Shown in pieces: positions 44,853-53,361 of a stretch of 64,000 nucleotides of DNA. The stretch lies in contig NZ_KE384440.1 of the NCBI RefSeq assembly GCF_000425725.1, forward strand, positions 194,317 to 258,316, read 5' to 3'. This DNA comes from Halomonas halocynthiae DSM 14573. Lineage in GTDB: Bacteria; Pseudomonadota; Gammaproteobacteria; Pseudomonadales; Halomonadaceae. The notes below the pieces were generated by a model. It was not told the origin of the DNA and made no database searches. It saw only the letters and a program-made list of their open reading frames with translations. Position numbers and translations under genes: made by a program. Position 1 is the stretch's first letter, and every line of letters starts with the position of its first letter.

Positions 44853-46307
44853 ATGACAAATGGTGCGCAGCCCCGTATCCAATGGTTAGGCCGGTGGGGG
44901 TTCATTCTTGCAGCGACAGGTTCAGCCGTAGGGCTAGGCAATATCTGGAAGTTTCCCTATATCACCGGAGAGTATGGTGGTGGTGCCTTTGTGTTGGTTT
45001 ATCTGCTGTGCATCATGGCGGTAGGGGTTCCGGTAATGATGACCGAAATTGCCTTTGGTCGTCGTGGTCGGGGTAGCCCTGTTGATGCGATTCGTCGGGT
45101 GGTCAACGAGTCGGGTGGCAGTCGTGGGTGGTCCTTGCTGGGTTGGATGGCCATGTTATGCGGTTTCATGGTGCTGAGTTTTTATGTCGTGGTCGCTGGT
45201 TGGTCGTTCTCGTATCTATGGAAAACCCTCGTCGGCGGACTGAGTGGCTCTAGCGTGGATGACATGGCGGCCATTTTTGCTGCTAACAACGCTAGCCCAT
45301 TGAATCTGGGGTTGTGGAGCACGCTGGTGACGGTAGTCACTATGCTGATTGTAGGTAAGGGCGTTCAGGCGGGTATTGAGAAAAGTGTCAGTTGGATGAT
45401 GCCCGGTATGGTACTGATGCTGGCGGTATTGATTGTGTATGGCGTTTTTTCTGGAGGCTTTGGTGACGCGATGCGGTTTTTGTTCTCGTTTAACGTCGGA
45501 AGCTTGTCCAGTGAAGGCATGTTGGCAGCACTGGGGCAGGCATTTTTTACCCTGTCGCTGGCGTCGGGCGCTATCCTCACTTATGGCAGCTATTTGCCTC
45601 AAAGTGCCTCTATCGGGCGTACCGCACTGAGTGTGGCGTTGGCTGATACCGTTGTGGCATTAATGGCTGGTATGGCGATCTTTCCGGTAATTTTCGCTAA
45701 TGGTATGAATCCAAGTAGCGGCCCTGGGTTGATTTTTATGAGCTTGCCGCTGGCATTTCAAGCCATGCCTTTTGGCACGTTGTTTGGTTTTCTGTTTTTT
45801 CTGATGCTGTCTATGGCTGCGCTAACCTCTTCGGTATCAATGATTGAGGCAACAGTATCTTGGCTGACCGATAACAAAGGCATGTCTCGCACTAAGGCCT
45901 CTTGGTTGGCGGGTAGTGTGTTGTGGTTGGTCAGTACATTAGCCATGTTGTCGTTCAATATAGGTGGTGACTGGACTCTGGCTGGTAAGCACTTTTTCGA
46001 TTGGCTGGATTACCTGACTTCACGCTGGATGATGCCGCTGGGCGGGCTAGGTATGGTGCTTCTGGCAGGGTTTGTGCTCAATGAGCAGAGCTTCCGAGAC
46101 GAGCTTGGACTGTCGCGCTTCTGGTATATGGTGTGGTTGTTCATGGTGCGTTATGTCAGTCCGTTAGGGATTGGCCTGGTATTTGTTGATGCCTTGGGGT
46201 TGGTCAGTTTGCAGATCCACAGTCATTGGCCATGGTTGCTGCTAGGGCTGATTGCTATCACTCTGCTGGGCGAATGGGTTCGCCCTAGGCTTCGCTTGTT
46301 GCCATAA
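44853..46307 (+). CDS. Sodium-dependent transporter, NSS (SNF) family
   Basis: A 484-aa LeuT-type symporter. TM1 contains the family signature GFILAATGSAVGLGNIWKFPY with the unwound region that binds sodium and substrate, followed by FVLVYLLCIMAVGVPVMMTEIAFGRRGRG. About twelve membrane helices are predicted, more in keeping with the bacterial 11-12 TM group. Substrates in this family include amino acids and related amines; the specificity is not readable. It is monocistronic, with GGGTGAG before the ATG. Confidence 0.9.
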   Translation: MTNGAQPRIQWLGRWGFILAATGSAVGLGNIWKFPYITGEYGGGAFVLVYLLCIMAVGVPVMMTEIAFGRRGRGSPVDAIRRVVNESGGSRGWSLLGWMAMLCGFMVLSFYVVVAGWSFSYLWKTLVGGLSGSSVDDMAAIFAANNASPLNLGLWSTLVTVVTMLIVGKGVQAGIEKSVSWMMPGMVLMLAVLIVYGVFSGGFGDAMRFLFSFNVGSLSSEGMLAALGQAFFTLSLASGAILTYGSYLPQSASIGRTALSVALADTVVALMAGMAIFPVIFANGMNPSSGPGLIFMSLPLAFQAMPFGTLFGFLFFLMLSMAALTSSVSMIEATVSWLTDNKGMSRTKASWLAGSVLWLVSTLAMLSFNIGGDWTLAGKHFFDWLDYLTSRWMMPLGGLGMVLLAGFVLNEQSFRDELGLSRFWYMVWLFMVRYVSPLGIGLVFVDALGLVSLQIHSHWPWLLLGLIAITLLGEWVRPRLRLLP

Positions 46308-46433
46308 TGCCAAGTGAGTTGTGTGCCTTATATCTCGATGGTTATAACCTTGGTGCGCAATATCAGTAGCCAGGCTACGTTCTTTTAATTACTTTGTTGC
46401 ATATTCATTTATTTGTTTGTGAGATTTTGGAAT

Positions 46434-47291
46434 ATGCGCAGTGCTACAGCAGCCGTTGAAAGTGCGTTGGAGGCTCTGCCTTCTTGGGCGAGCGAGATGC
46501 CTGCGGGTTCGGTGAGCTTGGTGGGTGTTGGGCCGGGTGATCCAGAGTTGTTAACCATCAAGGCCTGGCGACGTTTGCAGTCGGCGGATGTCATTTTATA
46601 TGACCGTTTGGTTAGCGACGAAATTCTTGCTTTAGCACCACCTCAGGCTGTTCGTTGCTATGTCGGTAAGCAGCGGTCGTCACATAGCGTGCCGCAGAGT
46701 GGCATTAATCAGTCATTGATTGACTGGGCCAGCGCAGGAAAGCGTGTGGTGCGGCTTAAGGGCGGTGATCCGTTTATTTTTGGTCGTGGGGGAGAGGAGT
46801 TGGAAGCGTTGGTTGCCGCGGGCATCGAAGTTGATGTAGTGCCCGGTATTACGGCGGCTTCTGGCTGTGCAGCTTATGCTGGAATTCCTTTGACCCACAG
46901 AGATCATGCCCAGTCTGTGCGCTTTGTGACGGGGCATTTACACAACGGAAGCTGCGATCTTGACTGGCAGGCCTTGTCTCGTCCTGGTCAAACATTAGTG
47001 TTTTATATGGGGCTGGGTAGTATTGCCACGATTGCTGAGCAACTGATAGCCCACGGTGCAGGGGCTGACTTACCGTTGGCGCTGGTCGAGCAAGGGACTA
47101 CCCAGCGCCAACGAGTACACACGGGTACGCTGGGGAAATTGCCAGCCGCCATCACCCAAGATATCATTCGACCACCAACACTGATTATTGTTGGCACAGT
47201 TGTGACGTTACATGGTGCTCTGGAGTGGTTTGACTGTGGCCGTGCTGCAAGTGTTGGCTGGCTGCAGGGGAAGCATCCTAGCCCGCCATGA
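46434..47291 (+). CDS. cobA: Uroporphyrinogen-III C-methyltransferase
   Basis: A 285-aa SAM-dependent methyltransferase making precorrin-2, the branch to sirohaem or cobalamin. Motifs are [39 protein letters not shown] and [22 protein letters not shown]. It is the single-function CobA/SumT type, not the CysG fusion, so a separate CysG-like dehydrogenase/ferrochelatase must exist. TTG at 46413 is in frame, but ATG at 46434 has a GGA element just upstream. A role in sirohaem synthesis for nitrite or sulfite reductase is likely; no such gene is adjacent. Confidence 0.92.
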   Translation: MRSATAAVESALEALPSWASEMPAGSVSLVGVGPGDPELLTIKAWRRLQSADVILYDRLVSDEILALAPPQAVRCYVGKQRSSHSVPQSGINQSLIDWASAGKRVVRLKGGDPFIFGRGGEELEALVAAGIEVDVVPGITAASGCAAYAGIPLTHRDHAQSVRFVTGHLHNGSCDLDWQALSRPGQTLVFYMGLGSIATIAEQLIAHGAGADLPLALVEQGTTQRQRVHTGTLGKLPAAITQDIIRPPTLIIVGTVVTLHGALEWFDCGRAASVGWLQGKHPSPP

Positions 47292-47353
47292 ATGTTCAAG
47301 GCGCCTCAGCCGATATCTCGGTCCAGGCGTACAAACCGTCATGAGGTCTGAGA

Positions 47354-47755
47354 ATGGTACTTTTCAGTAAGCTAAGAAAAGCGTGCCCAAATATTTTGCG
47401 GGTCACTTTATTGACGACTGCCATGATAGGGGCGGCAGCAGGTAATAATGCCTTGGCCAGCAATGTCGATCAGAAAGGCATTGCTTCCTATTATGCAGAT
47501 TACTTCGATGGCCGAACGACAGCTAGTGGCGAAATATTTAGGCAAAGTGCGCTCACTGCGGCACACCGGACACTGCCTTTCGGCACTGTCGTTACCGTAA
47601 CTCGCCGAGACAGCGGTAAGCAGGTTGATGTGGTGATTAACGACCGTGGACCTTTTGTTAACGGGCGTGTGATTGATTTGTCTAAAAAGGCGGCTCGTGA
47701 ACTCGGTATGCTGCACCGAGGTACAGTGCCGGTCGAGCTGGTTGTCCAGCGCTGA
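47354..47755 (+). CDS. RlpA-like double-psi beta-barrel secreted protein
   Basis: A 133-aa protein with a signal peptide ([20 protein letters not shown]) and one RlpA-type domain: [19 protein letters not shown], the [18 protein letters not shown] core and the catalytic-type [22 protein letters not shown]. RlpA proteins are lytic transglycosylases acting on peptidoglycan without stem peptides; this version lacks the SPOR domain and lipobox, so it is a short secreted form. A terminator follows. It begins 62 bases after cobA on the same strand. Confidence 0.85.
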   Translation: MVLFSKLRKACPNILRVTLLTTAMIGAAAGNNALASNVDQKGIASYYADYFDGRTTASGEIFRQSALTAAHRTLPFGTVVTVTRRDSGKQVDVVINDRGPFVNGRVIDLSKKAARELGMLHRGTVPVELVVQR

Positions 47756-47810
47756 ATTGAGGGGGTGAATGACACGCTGCAATTAAGCGGTCTGATTACA
47801 TCGCCAGTAG

Positions 47811-47847
47811 AAACGGCACTCTTTTTCAGAGGTGCCGTTTTTTTGCT
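47811..47847 (+). terminator. Rho-independent terminator after the RlpA-like gene
   Basis: AAACGGCAC pairs with GTGCCGTTT (9 bp, 12-base loop), followed by a T run. It lies 56 bases after the stop and in front of the convergent binding-protein gene. Confidence 0.85.
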
Positions 47848-47861
47848 TTTTCGCACCGTTC

Positions 47862-48995
47862 TTACTGAGCGTCTGCTGAGGTGGTCACTTCGGGGAGAGT
47901 GGGCGAAAATTCGCGTTGCCAGCGCTGTAATAGCGCTTGGCGTTTCAGATTATCTAGAGTGGCTAAGAGTGCTGGCGTTAGTGCTAACGGCCGCAGTGCA
48001 TCGCCATGTAAGCGACGCAGTTCAGCGGCGCTGCCTTCGCCGATCACCTCGGGGTGCAGGGCCCCAAGAGGTGTTTGTTCAGCAATAATGTGTTGGCCTG
48101 TTTTGCCGAGTAAAAAGTCCATGAAGGTGCGAGCATTTTCTGCATTAGGAGCGTGGCGAGATACTAGTGCAGTGCGTTGGGTCACTAGCACATAGCTTTC
48201 GGGAATAATGATTTCTAACTCTGGATTAGCTTCAACACTGGGTTGCGCATAACTTCCTAAAAGACCGTAACCAATCCAGAAACGGCCTTCTATCAGCCCC
48301 TCCAGCATTGCACTGGTGGTATTGACAAGCTGGGCATTGGCGTTGCCGAAGGCGCTGATAAGATCCCAGTAACGAGGTGAGAGTTGAGCTTCCTGAATGG
48401 CATGACTGTAGCCTGCGCCACTTGTTGCGGGGTTGTAAGTAACGATTCGGCCATTCAAGTCGGTGCCGTGCGCTTTCAGTAGGTTGAGTAAATCAACATA
48501 TCCAGAAAGCTGACCATAGCGCTGTGTTAACTCGCGGTGCACGACCATGACGACCGGCTCAAAAGTAAAGGCGAACAGCTCTTGGCGCCAGCGTGCTTGA
48601 GCTGGCCAGCTTTTTGCAATGGGCGAGTCGAGTGATTGGGCGTAACCATCATTGGCTAATTGGTACTGCCAGGGCATGGCGGAGGAGATGAGAATGTCGA
48701 CCTCATTAGGGGCATCCTGAAAGCGTTGATGTAGCTCTAGAGTTTCCAGATTGCGGTAAGTAATGCTGATATGTGGATAGCGTTGGTGGAACGCACTTAG
48801 GATGGGAGTGATGTATTCCATATCGAGGGCGCCGTGGAGCACTAACTCGTTTTTAGATGACGTGTTTTTGGCATTGAGTGTGAGTACATTTGCGGCAGTG
48901 CGAGTCGTATCGCCCAGAATGTTGTCAGCCAACCCAGGGCGTGGCGTGATGAATACTGTCAGCAGCAGAGTTAGGCAGGTGCTTAGGTAGCGCAT
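47862..48995 (-). CDS. Periplasmic substrate-binding protein, ABC/ferric-type (PgtC-like context)
   Basis: A 377-aa periplasmic binding protein of the ferric/spermidine-type (cluster D-like) family. Signal peptide TCLTLLLTVFITPRPGLA, then VLHGALDMEYITPILSAFHQRYPHISITY and the domain-2 part PEVIGEGSAAELRRLHG. There is no ABC permease or ATPase nearby. Instead, its start overlaps the upstream histidine-kinase gene by 13 bases, so it is probably a sensory partner of the kinase, as PgtC is for PgtB. The ligand is unknown; tricarboxylates are suggested by the neighbouring tctCBA. Confidence 0.78.
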   Translation of the reverse strand: MRYLSTCLTLLLTVFITPRPGLADNILGDTTRTAANVLTLNAKNTSSKNELVLHGALDMEYITPILSAFHQRYPHISITYRNLETLELHQRFQDAPNEVDILISSAMPWQYQLANDGYAQSLDSPIAKSWPAQARWRQELFAFTFEPVVMVVHRELTQRYGQLSGYVDLLNLLKAHGTDLNGRIVTYNPATSGAGYSHAIQEAQLSPRYWDLISAFGNANAQLVNTTSAMLEGLIEGRFWIGYGLLGSYAQPSVEANPELEIIIPESYVLVTQRTALVSRHAPNAENARTFMDFLLGKTGQHIIAEQTPLGALHPEVIGEGSAAELRRLHGDALRPLALTPALLATLDNLKRQALLQRWQREFSPTLPEVTTSADAQ

Positions 48996-50413
48996 GGGGT
49001 GTTTTCCGCAATACTGAGGTTGGGCTGGGAGGCTGGAAAATATAATGCAGCACGCAAGCCGCCAGTAGGTGAGTCGCTGAGTATGAATTGGGCGTGATGG
49101 GCGCGAGCGATGCTATTGACAATGGCCAGGCCCAGTCCGCTCCCTTCGGGGTCATGGCTGATGCGATGAAAAGGGCGTAAAACACGTGTGCGCAAGGCGG
49201 TGGGAATGCCAGGCCCGTCGTCATCCACCAGAATACCTAATGGCTCCATGGTAGTGCTGAGAGTGATGTGCCTGGCCCCGTGGCGCTGGGCATTATCGAT
49301 CAAGTTGGAAAGGGCTTCTTCCAGTTGCCATTGCTCACCAAAAATCACTGGAGGCGTGGTGTTGGTTTCCGCGCTTGGCGCGTTAAGTCCAAGGTCGATG
49401 CCGGCACGGTGACAAGTGCTCCAGTGTCTAGTGACGGCATCTTGAGCCAGATGAGCCAGGTTGAGTGGCTTTAGTTCAGGGCGATACTCAGGATTATTCA
49501 ACCGAGTGAGCGACAGTAATTGCATGGCTTGGCGAGACGCGTGGGTGCTGGTATCTAGCATAGCTTTCAGTGCGTCGCGCCATTGTTCAGGGTCTTGGTG
49601 ACGTAGTGCCAGTTCGGCGCGGGCTGACAAGCCAGCTAAGGGAGTGCGTAACTGATGCGAGGCATCGCCGATGAAGCGCTCCTGCCCTGCGTGTACTCGG
49701 CGCATGCGTTTTAGTAGTTCATTAAGTGCTTCGCGTAATTCGGCAAGCTCGCGGGGAAGCGGTAATGTCAGAGGCTCCAGCGTGCGAGGGTCTCGTTCGC
49801 GCAGGGCACGTCTTAGGCGGGTTAGTGGTGCTAGTGCTAAGCGGATTGCCACAAGAAAAATGCTGACTGATAGCGCTGCCATGCCAAGGATGTAGCTAAG
49901 GCTGCGCCGAAAAAGTTGGTTAGTGAGCTGTTGTCGGCCTTCTCGGGTATGCGCCATGCGTACTTCGAATCCGGCGGATGTTTGCCATACATCAATTCGC
50001 GCGTAGCGTGTGCCTAGCCTTAGTGGCAGGTCGCGGTAATGCATGTTGTCTACGGTGAAAATATCGTTGCCCGGGCTGCTGTGGGAGTTCTCAGTCCCTA
50101 GGGCAGGCAGCTCAATGTTGCCTGTGACAAAACGACCATTGGCATCGTGCAGTGAATAGAAAACACGTTCCTCTGCGTCGGTAGATAACATTTCTAGTGC
50201 GGCAGGAGGCAGGTCTAGCCACAGGCGATCGTCTTGCCACTTCACTTGCTCTGCAATGGCTAATGTGGCGGCTTCGAGCAGGCGGTCGTAGGCGCGGTCA
50301 GCAGTGAGCTTAGCATCTAGCCAGGCTTGTTGAACCATGATGCCGCCGAGCCCCAGCAATAAGAGCAGCAGCCAGCCAAGCAGTCGAGCATATAAACTAT
50401 TCGCAACGCTCAC
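48983..50413 (-). CDS. tctE: Sensor histidine kinase, TctE-like
   Basis: A 476-aa two-component kinase. TM1 is LLGWLLLLLLGLGGIMVQQAW, a periplasmic loop of about 130 residues follows, then TM2 (SLSYILGMAALSVSIFLVAI) and a HAMP-like region. The phosphorylated His is in GDASHQLRTPLAGLSARAEL, and the ATPase domain has NLIDNAQRHG, DDGPGIP and GSGLGLAI. The start is GTG at 50413, which overlaps the response-regulator stop; an ORF to 50473 exists but is inside that gene. With the regulator and tctCBA it probably senses tricarboxylates. Confidence 0.87.
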   Translation of the reverse strand: MSVANSLYARLLGWLLLLLLGLGGIMVQQAWLDAKLTADRAYDRLLEAATLAIAEQVKWQDDRLWLDLPPAALEMLSTDAEERVFYSLHDANGRFVTGNIELPALGTENSHSSPGNDIFTVDNMHYRDLPLRLGTRYARIDVWQTSAGFEVRMAHTREGRQQLTNQLFRRSLSYILGMAALSVSIFLVAIRLALAPLTRLRRALRERDPRTLEPLTLPLPRELAELREALNELLKRMRRVHAGQERFIGDASHQLRTPLAGLSARAELALRHQDPEQWRDALKAMLDTSTHASRQAMQLLSLTRLNNPEYRPELKPLNLAHLAQDAVTRHWSTCHRAGIDLGLNAPSAETNTTPPVIFGEQWQLEEALSNLIDNAQRHGARHITLSTTMEPLGILVDDDGPGIPTALRTRVLRPFHRISHDPEGSGLGLAIVNSIARAHHAQFILSDSPTGGLRAALYFPASQPNLSIAENTPCAT

Positions 50414-51060
50414 TCGGTTTCCAACACATAGCCAAGGCCTCGCACAGTGCGTAATGTCACTTTGCTGTCGCACAGGTGTTTGCGCAGTCGGTGTACATAG
50501 ACTTCGATGGCGTTGTCTCCCATGGTGTGGCCTTGAAAGGCTTGTTCGGTAAGCTGAGTTTTGTCAACGGGCTGGCCGGCATGGCGCATTAAGTAAACCA
50601 GTAGCCGTTGTTCACGGGGCGGCAAGGCTAATGATTTGCCGTTTAAGTATAGTTGCTGGTTTAGAGGGTTTAGGCTCAGGCCGCCAATTTCTAAGGTGCG
50701 GCGCCGTAGTAGGGCGCGTATCCGTGCTTCTAATTCATCCAGTGAAAAGGGTTTAGCCAGGTAATCATCAGCCCCTAGGTCTAAGCCTTTCACTCTATCT
50801 TCGATCGCGCCTCGGGCGGTAAGAATGAGTACAGGTGTGTCGCGGTCATGGCGACGTAGTGCTGCTAGTACGTCAAGGCCGCTACAGCCAGGAAGGTTGA
50901 GGTCGAGCAGTACTAGGTTAATAACATGATCTTTTTGAGTCAGGCGTTCGCGCGCATTGATGCCATCGCCAAGGTGGAGTACATGATGGCCAGCTTGCTC
51001 TAGGGTGTGCTTGAGAGTCTCAGCCAGTAGGTGGTCGTCTTCAACGAGCATCACAGTCAT
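50410..51060 (-). CDS. tctD: Response regulator, OmpR/PhoB type, TctD-like
   Basis: A 217-aa response regulator. The receiver domain has acidic pocket VEDDHLL and phosphorylation site Asp53 in LLDLNLPG, then TARG and the Lys in LAKPFSLDE. The C-terminal winged helix has LPPREQRLLVYLM and TMGDNAIEVYVHRLRKHL. ATG at 51060 overlaps the stop of the IclR gene upstream (ATGA). Its targets are probably the direct/inverted TGTAAG repeats in the tctC promoter region. Confidence 0.9.
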   Translation of the reverse strand: MTVMLVEDDHLLAETLKHTLEQAGHHVLHLGDGINARERLTQKDHVINLVLLDLNLPGCSGLDVLAALRRHDRDTPVLILTARGAIEDRVKGLDLGADDYLAKPFSLDELEARIRALLRRRTLEIGGLSLNPLNQQLYLNGKSLALPPREQRLLVYLMRHAGQPVDKTQLTEQAFQGHTMGDNAIEVYVHRLRKHLCDSKVTLRTVRGLGYVLETE

Positions 51061-51662
51061 AGCTTCAACCCTGGCAGTGGTAAGGTGTGTATCAGTGCCT
51101 GTTTCGCAACTAGCAGAGCTTGACGCGCCTCCGCGCAACTTAAGCGACCCGCAGGGCCGGACAGTGATAGCCATTGTTGAGGGGCGCCAGCCTCTGCTGA
51201 TAGCTCTAAATATTCCATGAAGCCGCTGGGTAGCTCGGGGCAGGGGGTGTGTCCGTTAGCTTGCCAGTGGTCGCCAGGGTGAAGAGCATGGTGTAAGGCG
51301 GCGCTAGGTAAAGCGCTAAGCCGACAGTACACGTCGGTTTTTCCTCGAACAAGTAGTGCAGCAGTTTCCCCGCTGGTCTCGGCCAGTTGGTCCAGCGCTG
51401 GTTGAACAAGTGCTGCTAACTGTTGTGATGGGCTATGCCGTAGAGCCAACTCCACAGGGCGCATGCCTAGCCGCCACAAACCGTCGTTGCCACGTTTAAC
51501 GTAGTCGAAGCGTTCCAGTGAGCCGAGCAACCGAAGCAGAGTGCTTTTGTAAAACCCTGTTGCCTTGGCCAGCTCAGGTAGGCCGAGGGGGGGATGCTCT
51601 GCGTTGAAGACGTCCATGATTGTCAGGGCTCGTTCAACAGCTTCTACTCTATCTTGTGCCAT
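51057..51662 (-). CDS. IclR family regulator, truncated effector domain
   Basis: A 201-aa IclR-like regulator, about 50 residues shorter than the family norm. The N-terminal winged helix is complete (AVERALTIMDVFN, LPELAKATGFYKSTLLRLLGSLE). The effector domain keeps ALLVRGKTDVYCRLSALPSAALHH but lacks the later ligand-binding part. ATG at 51662 has AGGATG upstream. It leads the operon and is coupled to the response regulator by an ATGA overlap, an unusual pairing of two regulator types in one operon. Confidence 0.8.
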   Translation of the reverse strand: MAQDRVEAVERALTIMDVFNAEHPPLGLPELAKATGFYKSTLLRLLGSLERFDYVKRGNDGLWRLGMRPVELALRHSPSQQLAALVQPALDQLAETSGETAALLVRGKTDVYCRLSALPSAALHHALHPGDHWQANGHTPCPELPSGFMEYLELSAEAGAPQQWLSLSGPAGRLSCAEARQALLVAKQALIHTLPLPGLKL

Positions 51663-51790
51663 AGGGCATCCTTTCATTTTTCGAGCGCTAGTGGCTTGGG
51701 GTGTTACCACTTTGGTCGCAACTTGGAGACTGGGTGTTGACCCATCAGCAACAGCTGTCTAGCTTTCTATTCAGGAGAACATGATTCCAC

Positions 51791-51819
51791 CTTACAGAAT
51801 TGTAAGAAAGTACTGTAAG
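51791..51819. promoter_or_regulatory. TGTAAG repeats in the IclR-tctC divergent promoter
   Basis: CTTACA-GAAT-TGTAAG is a perfect 6-bp inverted repeat (51791-51806). A second TGTAAG (51814-51819) is a direct repeat 13 bases downstream of the first. This arrangement suits an OmpR-type regulator binding in tandem. The TctD-like protein is the best candidate. Confidence 0.5.
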
Positions 51820-51922
51820 CGAGGTGCCGATGTTCTACAAGTCATGTTGTGTGCTCGGCGCTCTGTACTTGCTACGCCGGTGAATTTGTTCTTACTTTTG
51901 CCACTGCTTGAGGAATACCGCC

Positions 51923-52909
51923 ATGTCGTTACCTATGCCTGTTAAATTAATTGCTATTGCCACGCTTGCTTTAGGGGCCAGCTCTGCGTTGGCTTTTGAG
52001 CCGAAAGGTAAGGTGGAATGCCTTGCGCCGGCTGATCCTGGCGGCGGCTGGGACTTTACTTGCCGTAGCGTTGGGAATGTGCTCGAGACACTGGATCTAG
52101 TGCCTGCCAGTGTGCAGACCATCAATATGGCGGGTGCGGGTGGTGGTGTTGCATTTGCCCATACGGTAAGCAAGCGTGCTGGAGATGATCAGCTGCTAGT
52201 GGCTGCGTCTACGGCCACGACAACGCGCTTGGCCCAAGGACAGTTTCCGGGTATGGATGCCAGTATGGTTAATTGGGTTGGGGCCTTAGGTGCTGACTAT
52301 GGCGTGATTGCGGTAGCTAACGACTCTGAGTATCAGGACCTTCCTGCGCTAATGGAGGCGCTGAAAACTGACCCGCGCAGCGTTAAGTTTGCTGGGGGCA
52401 GTGCTAAAGGTGGCTGGGATCACCTTAAGGTGCTGATCGCTGCTCAGGAAGCTGGTGTTGAAAATCTGCCGCGCATTGCTTATCTGTCGTATAACAACGG
52501 CGGTGAAGCAATGACGCAGGTGGTGGGCGGCCATGTTGATGCGTTTACTGGCGATATTACTGAAGCTCAGGGTTTTATGGATTCTGGTGACCTGCGTGTG
52601 CTGGCCGTTTTGTCGGAGGAGCGCCTGCCGGGTGAATTCAGCGAGATTCCTACCGCACGTGAGCAGGGAATTGATGCTCTCGGTCCTAACTGGCGCGGTT
52701 TTTATATGCCGGCAGATATTTCTGATGAGGCCCGTGAGTACTGGGTGGGCGCTATGGACACCATCTATGAAAGTGATGAATGGAAAGAGGTTATGTCCAG
52801 TAATGGTTTGATGCCCTTTCATATGACGGCAGGTGAGTTCCAGGATTTCGTGACTCAGCAGATTGTTGATATTGAAACGCTGTCTAAAGACATCGGGCTG
52901 GTTCAGTAA
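51923..52909 (+). CDS. tctC: Tripartite tricarboxylate transporter substrate-binding protein
   Basis: Periplasmic binding protein of the TTT/Bug family (328 aa), delivering tricarboxylates or related acids to TctAB. Signal peptide is LIAIATLALGASSALA. Family motifs are VECLAPADPGGGWDFTCRS and AGGSAKGGWDHL. An in-frame TTG at 51908 exists, but ATG at 51923 has TTGAGGAA 7 bases upstream. The gene is divergent from the IclR-TctDE-type operon, and its stop touches tctB (TAATG). Confidence 0.92.
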   Translation: MSLPMPVKLIAIATLALGASSALAFEPKGKVECLAPADPGGGWDFTCRSVGNVLETLDLVPASVQTINMAGAGGGVAFAHTVSKRAGDDQLLVAASTATTTRLAQGQFPGMDASMVNWVGALGADYGVIAVANDSEYQDLPALMEALKTDPRSVKFAGGSAKGGWDHLKVLIAAQEAGVENLPRIAYLSYNNGGEAMTQVVGGHVDAFTGDITEAQGFMDSGDLRVLAVLSEERLPGEFSEIPTAREQGIDALGPNWRGFYMPADISDEAREYWVGAMDTIYESDEWKEVMSSNGLMPFHMTAGEFQDFVTQQIVDIETLSKDIGLVQ

Positions 52910-53361
52910 TGAGGCTGAATGATCGTATTTTTGGTGCTGTATTGCTTGCTCTGGCCGTTGCTTACGGCTGGGGCGCAACCCAGTTCCCGGAACCCTTCGG
53001 GGGCGCTGAGACTGTTGGGCCTGACACTTTCCCCAAGCTGCTTGCTGTGGTGCTGAGTATCTCAAGCTTGTACTTGATGTTGCGTCCAGACCCAGACAAT
53101 GCCTGGCCTTGGAACCGTACTGGCATTGAGCTGGTGATTGCCGTGGTTGTGCTGGTGCTGTATTCCGGCTTATTACAGCCGTTAGGTTTTATTATCAGCA
53201 CGACTCTGGCCGTGGGGACGTTGTGTTGGCGCATGGGCGCTACGCCAGTCAAGGCCTATGTAACAGGCGCTGTTTCTGGGGTGGCTGTGTTTGTGATTTT
53301 CAACTTCGTATTGGGGCTTGTGTTGCCGTTAGGCTTACTGTCCTTCTTGGAGGTGAGCTAA
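52909..53361 (+). CDS. tctB: Tripartite tricarboxylate transporter small permease
   Basis: A 150-aa inner-membrane protein with four hydrophobic helices (VLLALAVAYGWGA, LVIAVVVLVLYSGLLQPLGF, AVSGVAVFVIFNFVLGLVLPLG). The core ETVGPDTFPKLLAVVLSI is typical of TctB. It overlaps tctC and tctA at TAATG junctions, giving a coupled C-B-A order as in Salmonella. Confidence 0.9.
   Translation: MRLNDRIFGAVLLALAVAYGWGATQFPEPFGGAETVGPDTFPKLLAVVLSISSLYLMLRPDPDNAWPWNRTGIELVIAVVVLVLYSGLLQPLGFIISTTLAVGTLCWRMGATPVKAYVTGAVSGVAVFVIFNFVLGLVLPLGLLSFLEVS

Noticed and set aside
53223..53360. Upstream extension of tctA
   Set aside because: It reads through tctB in another frame; the TAATG junction marks the real start.
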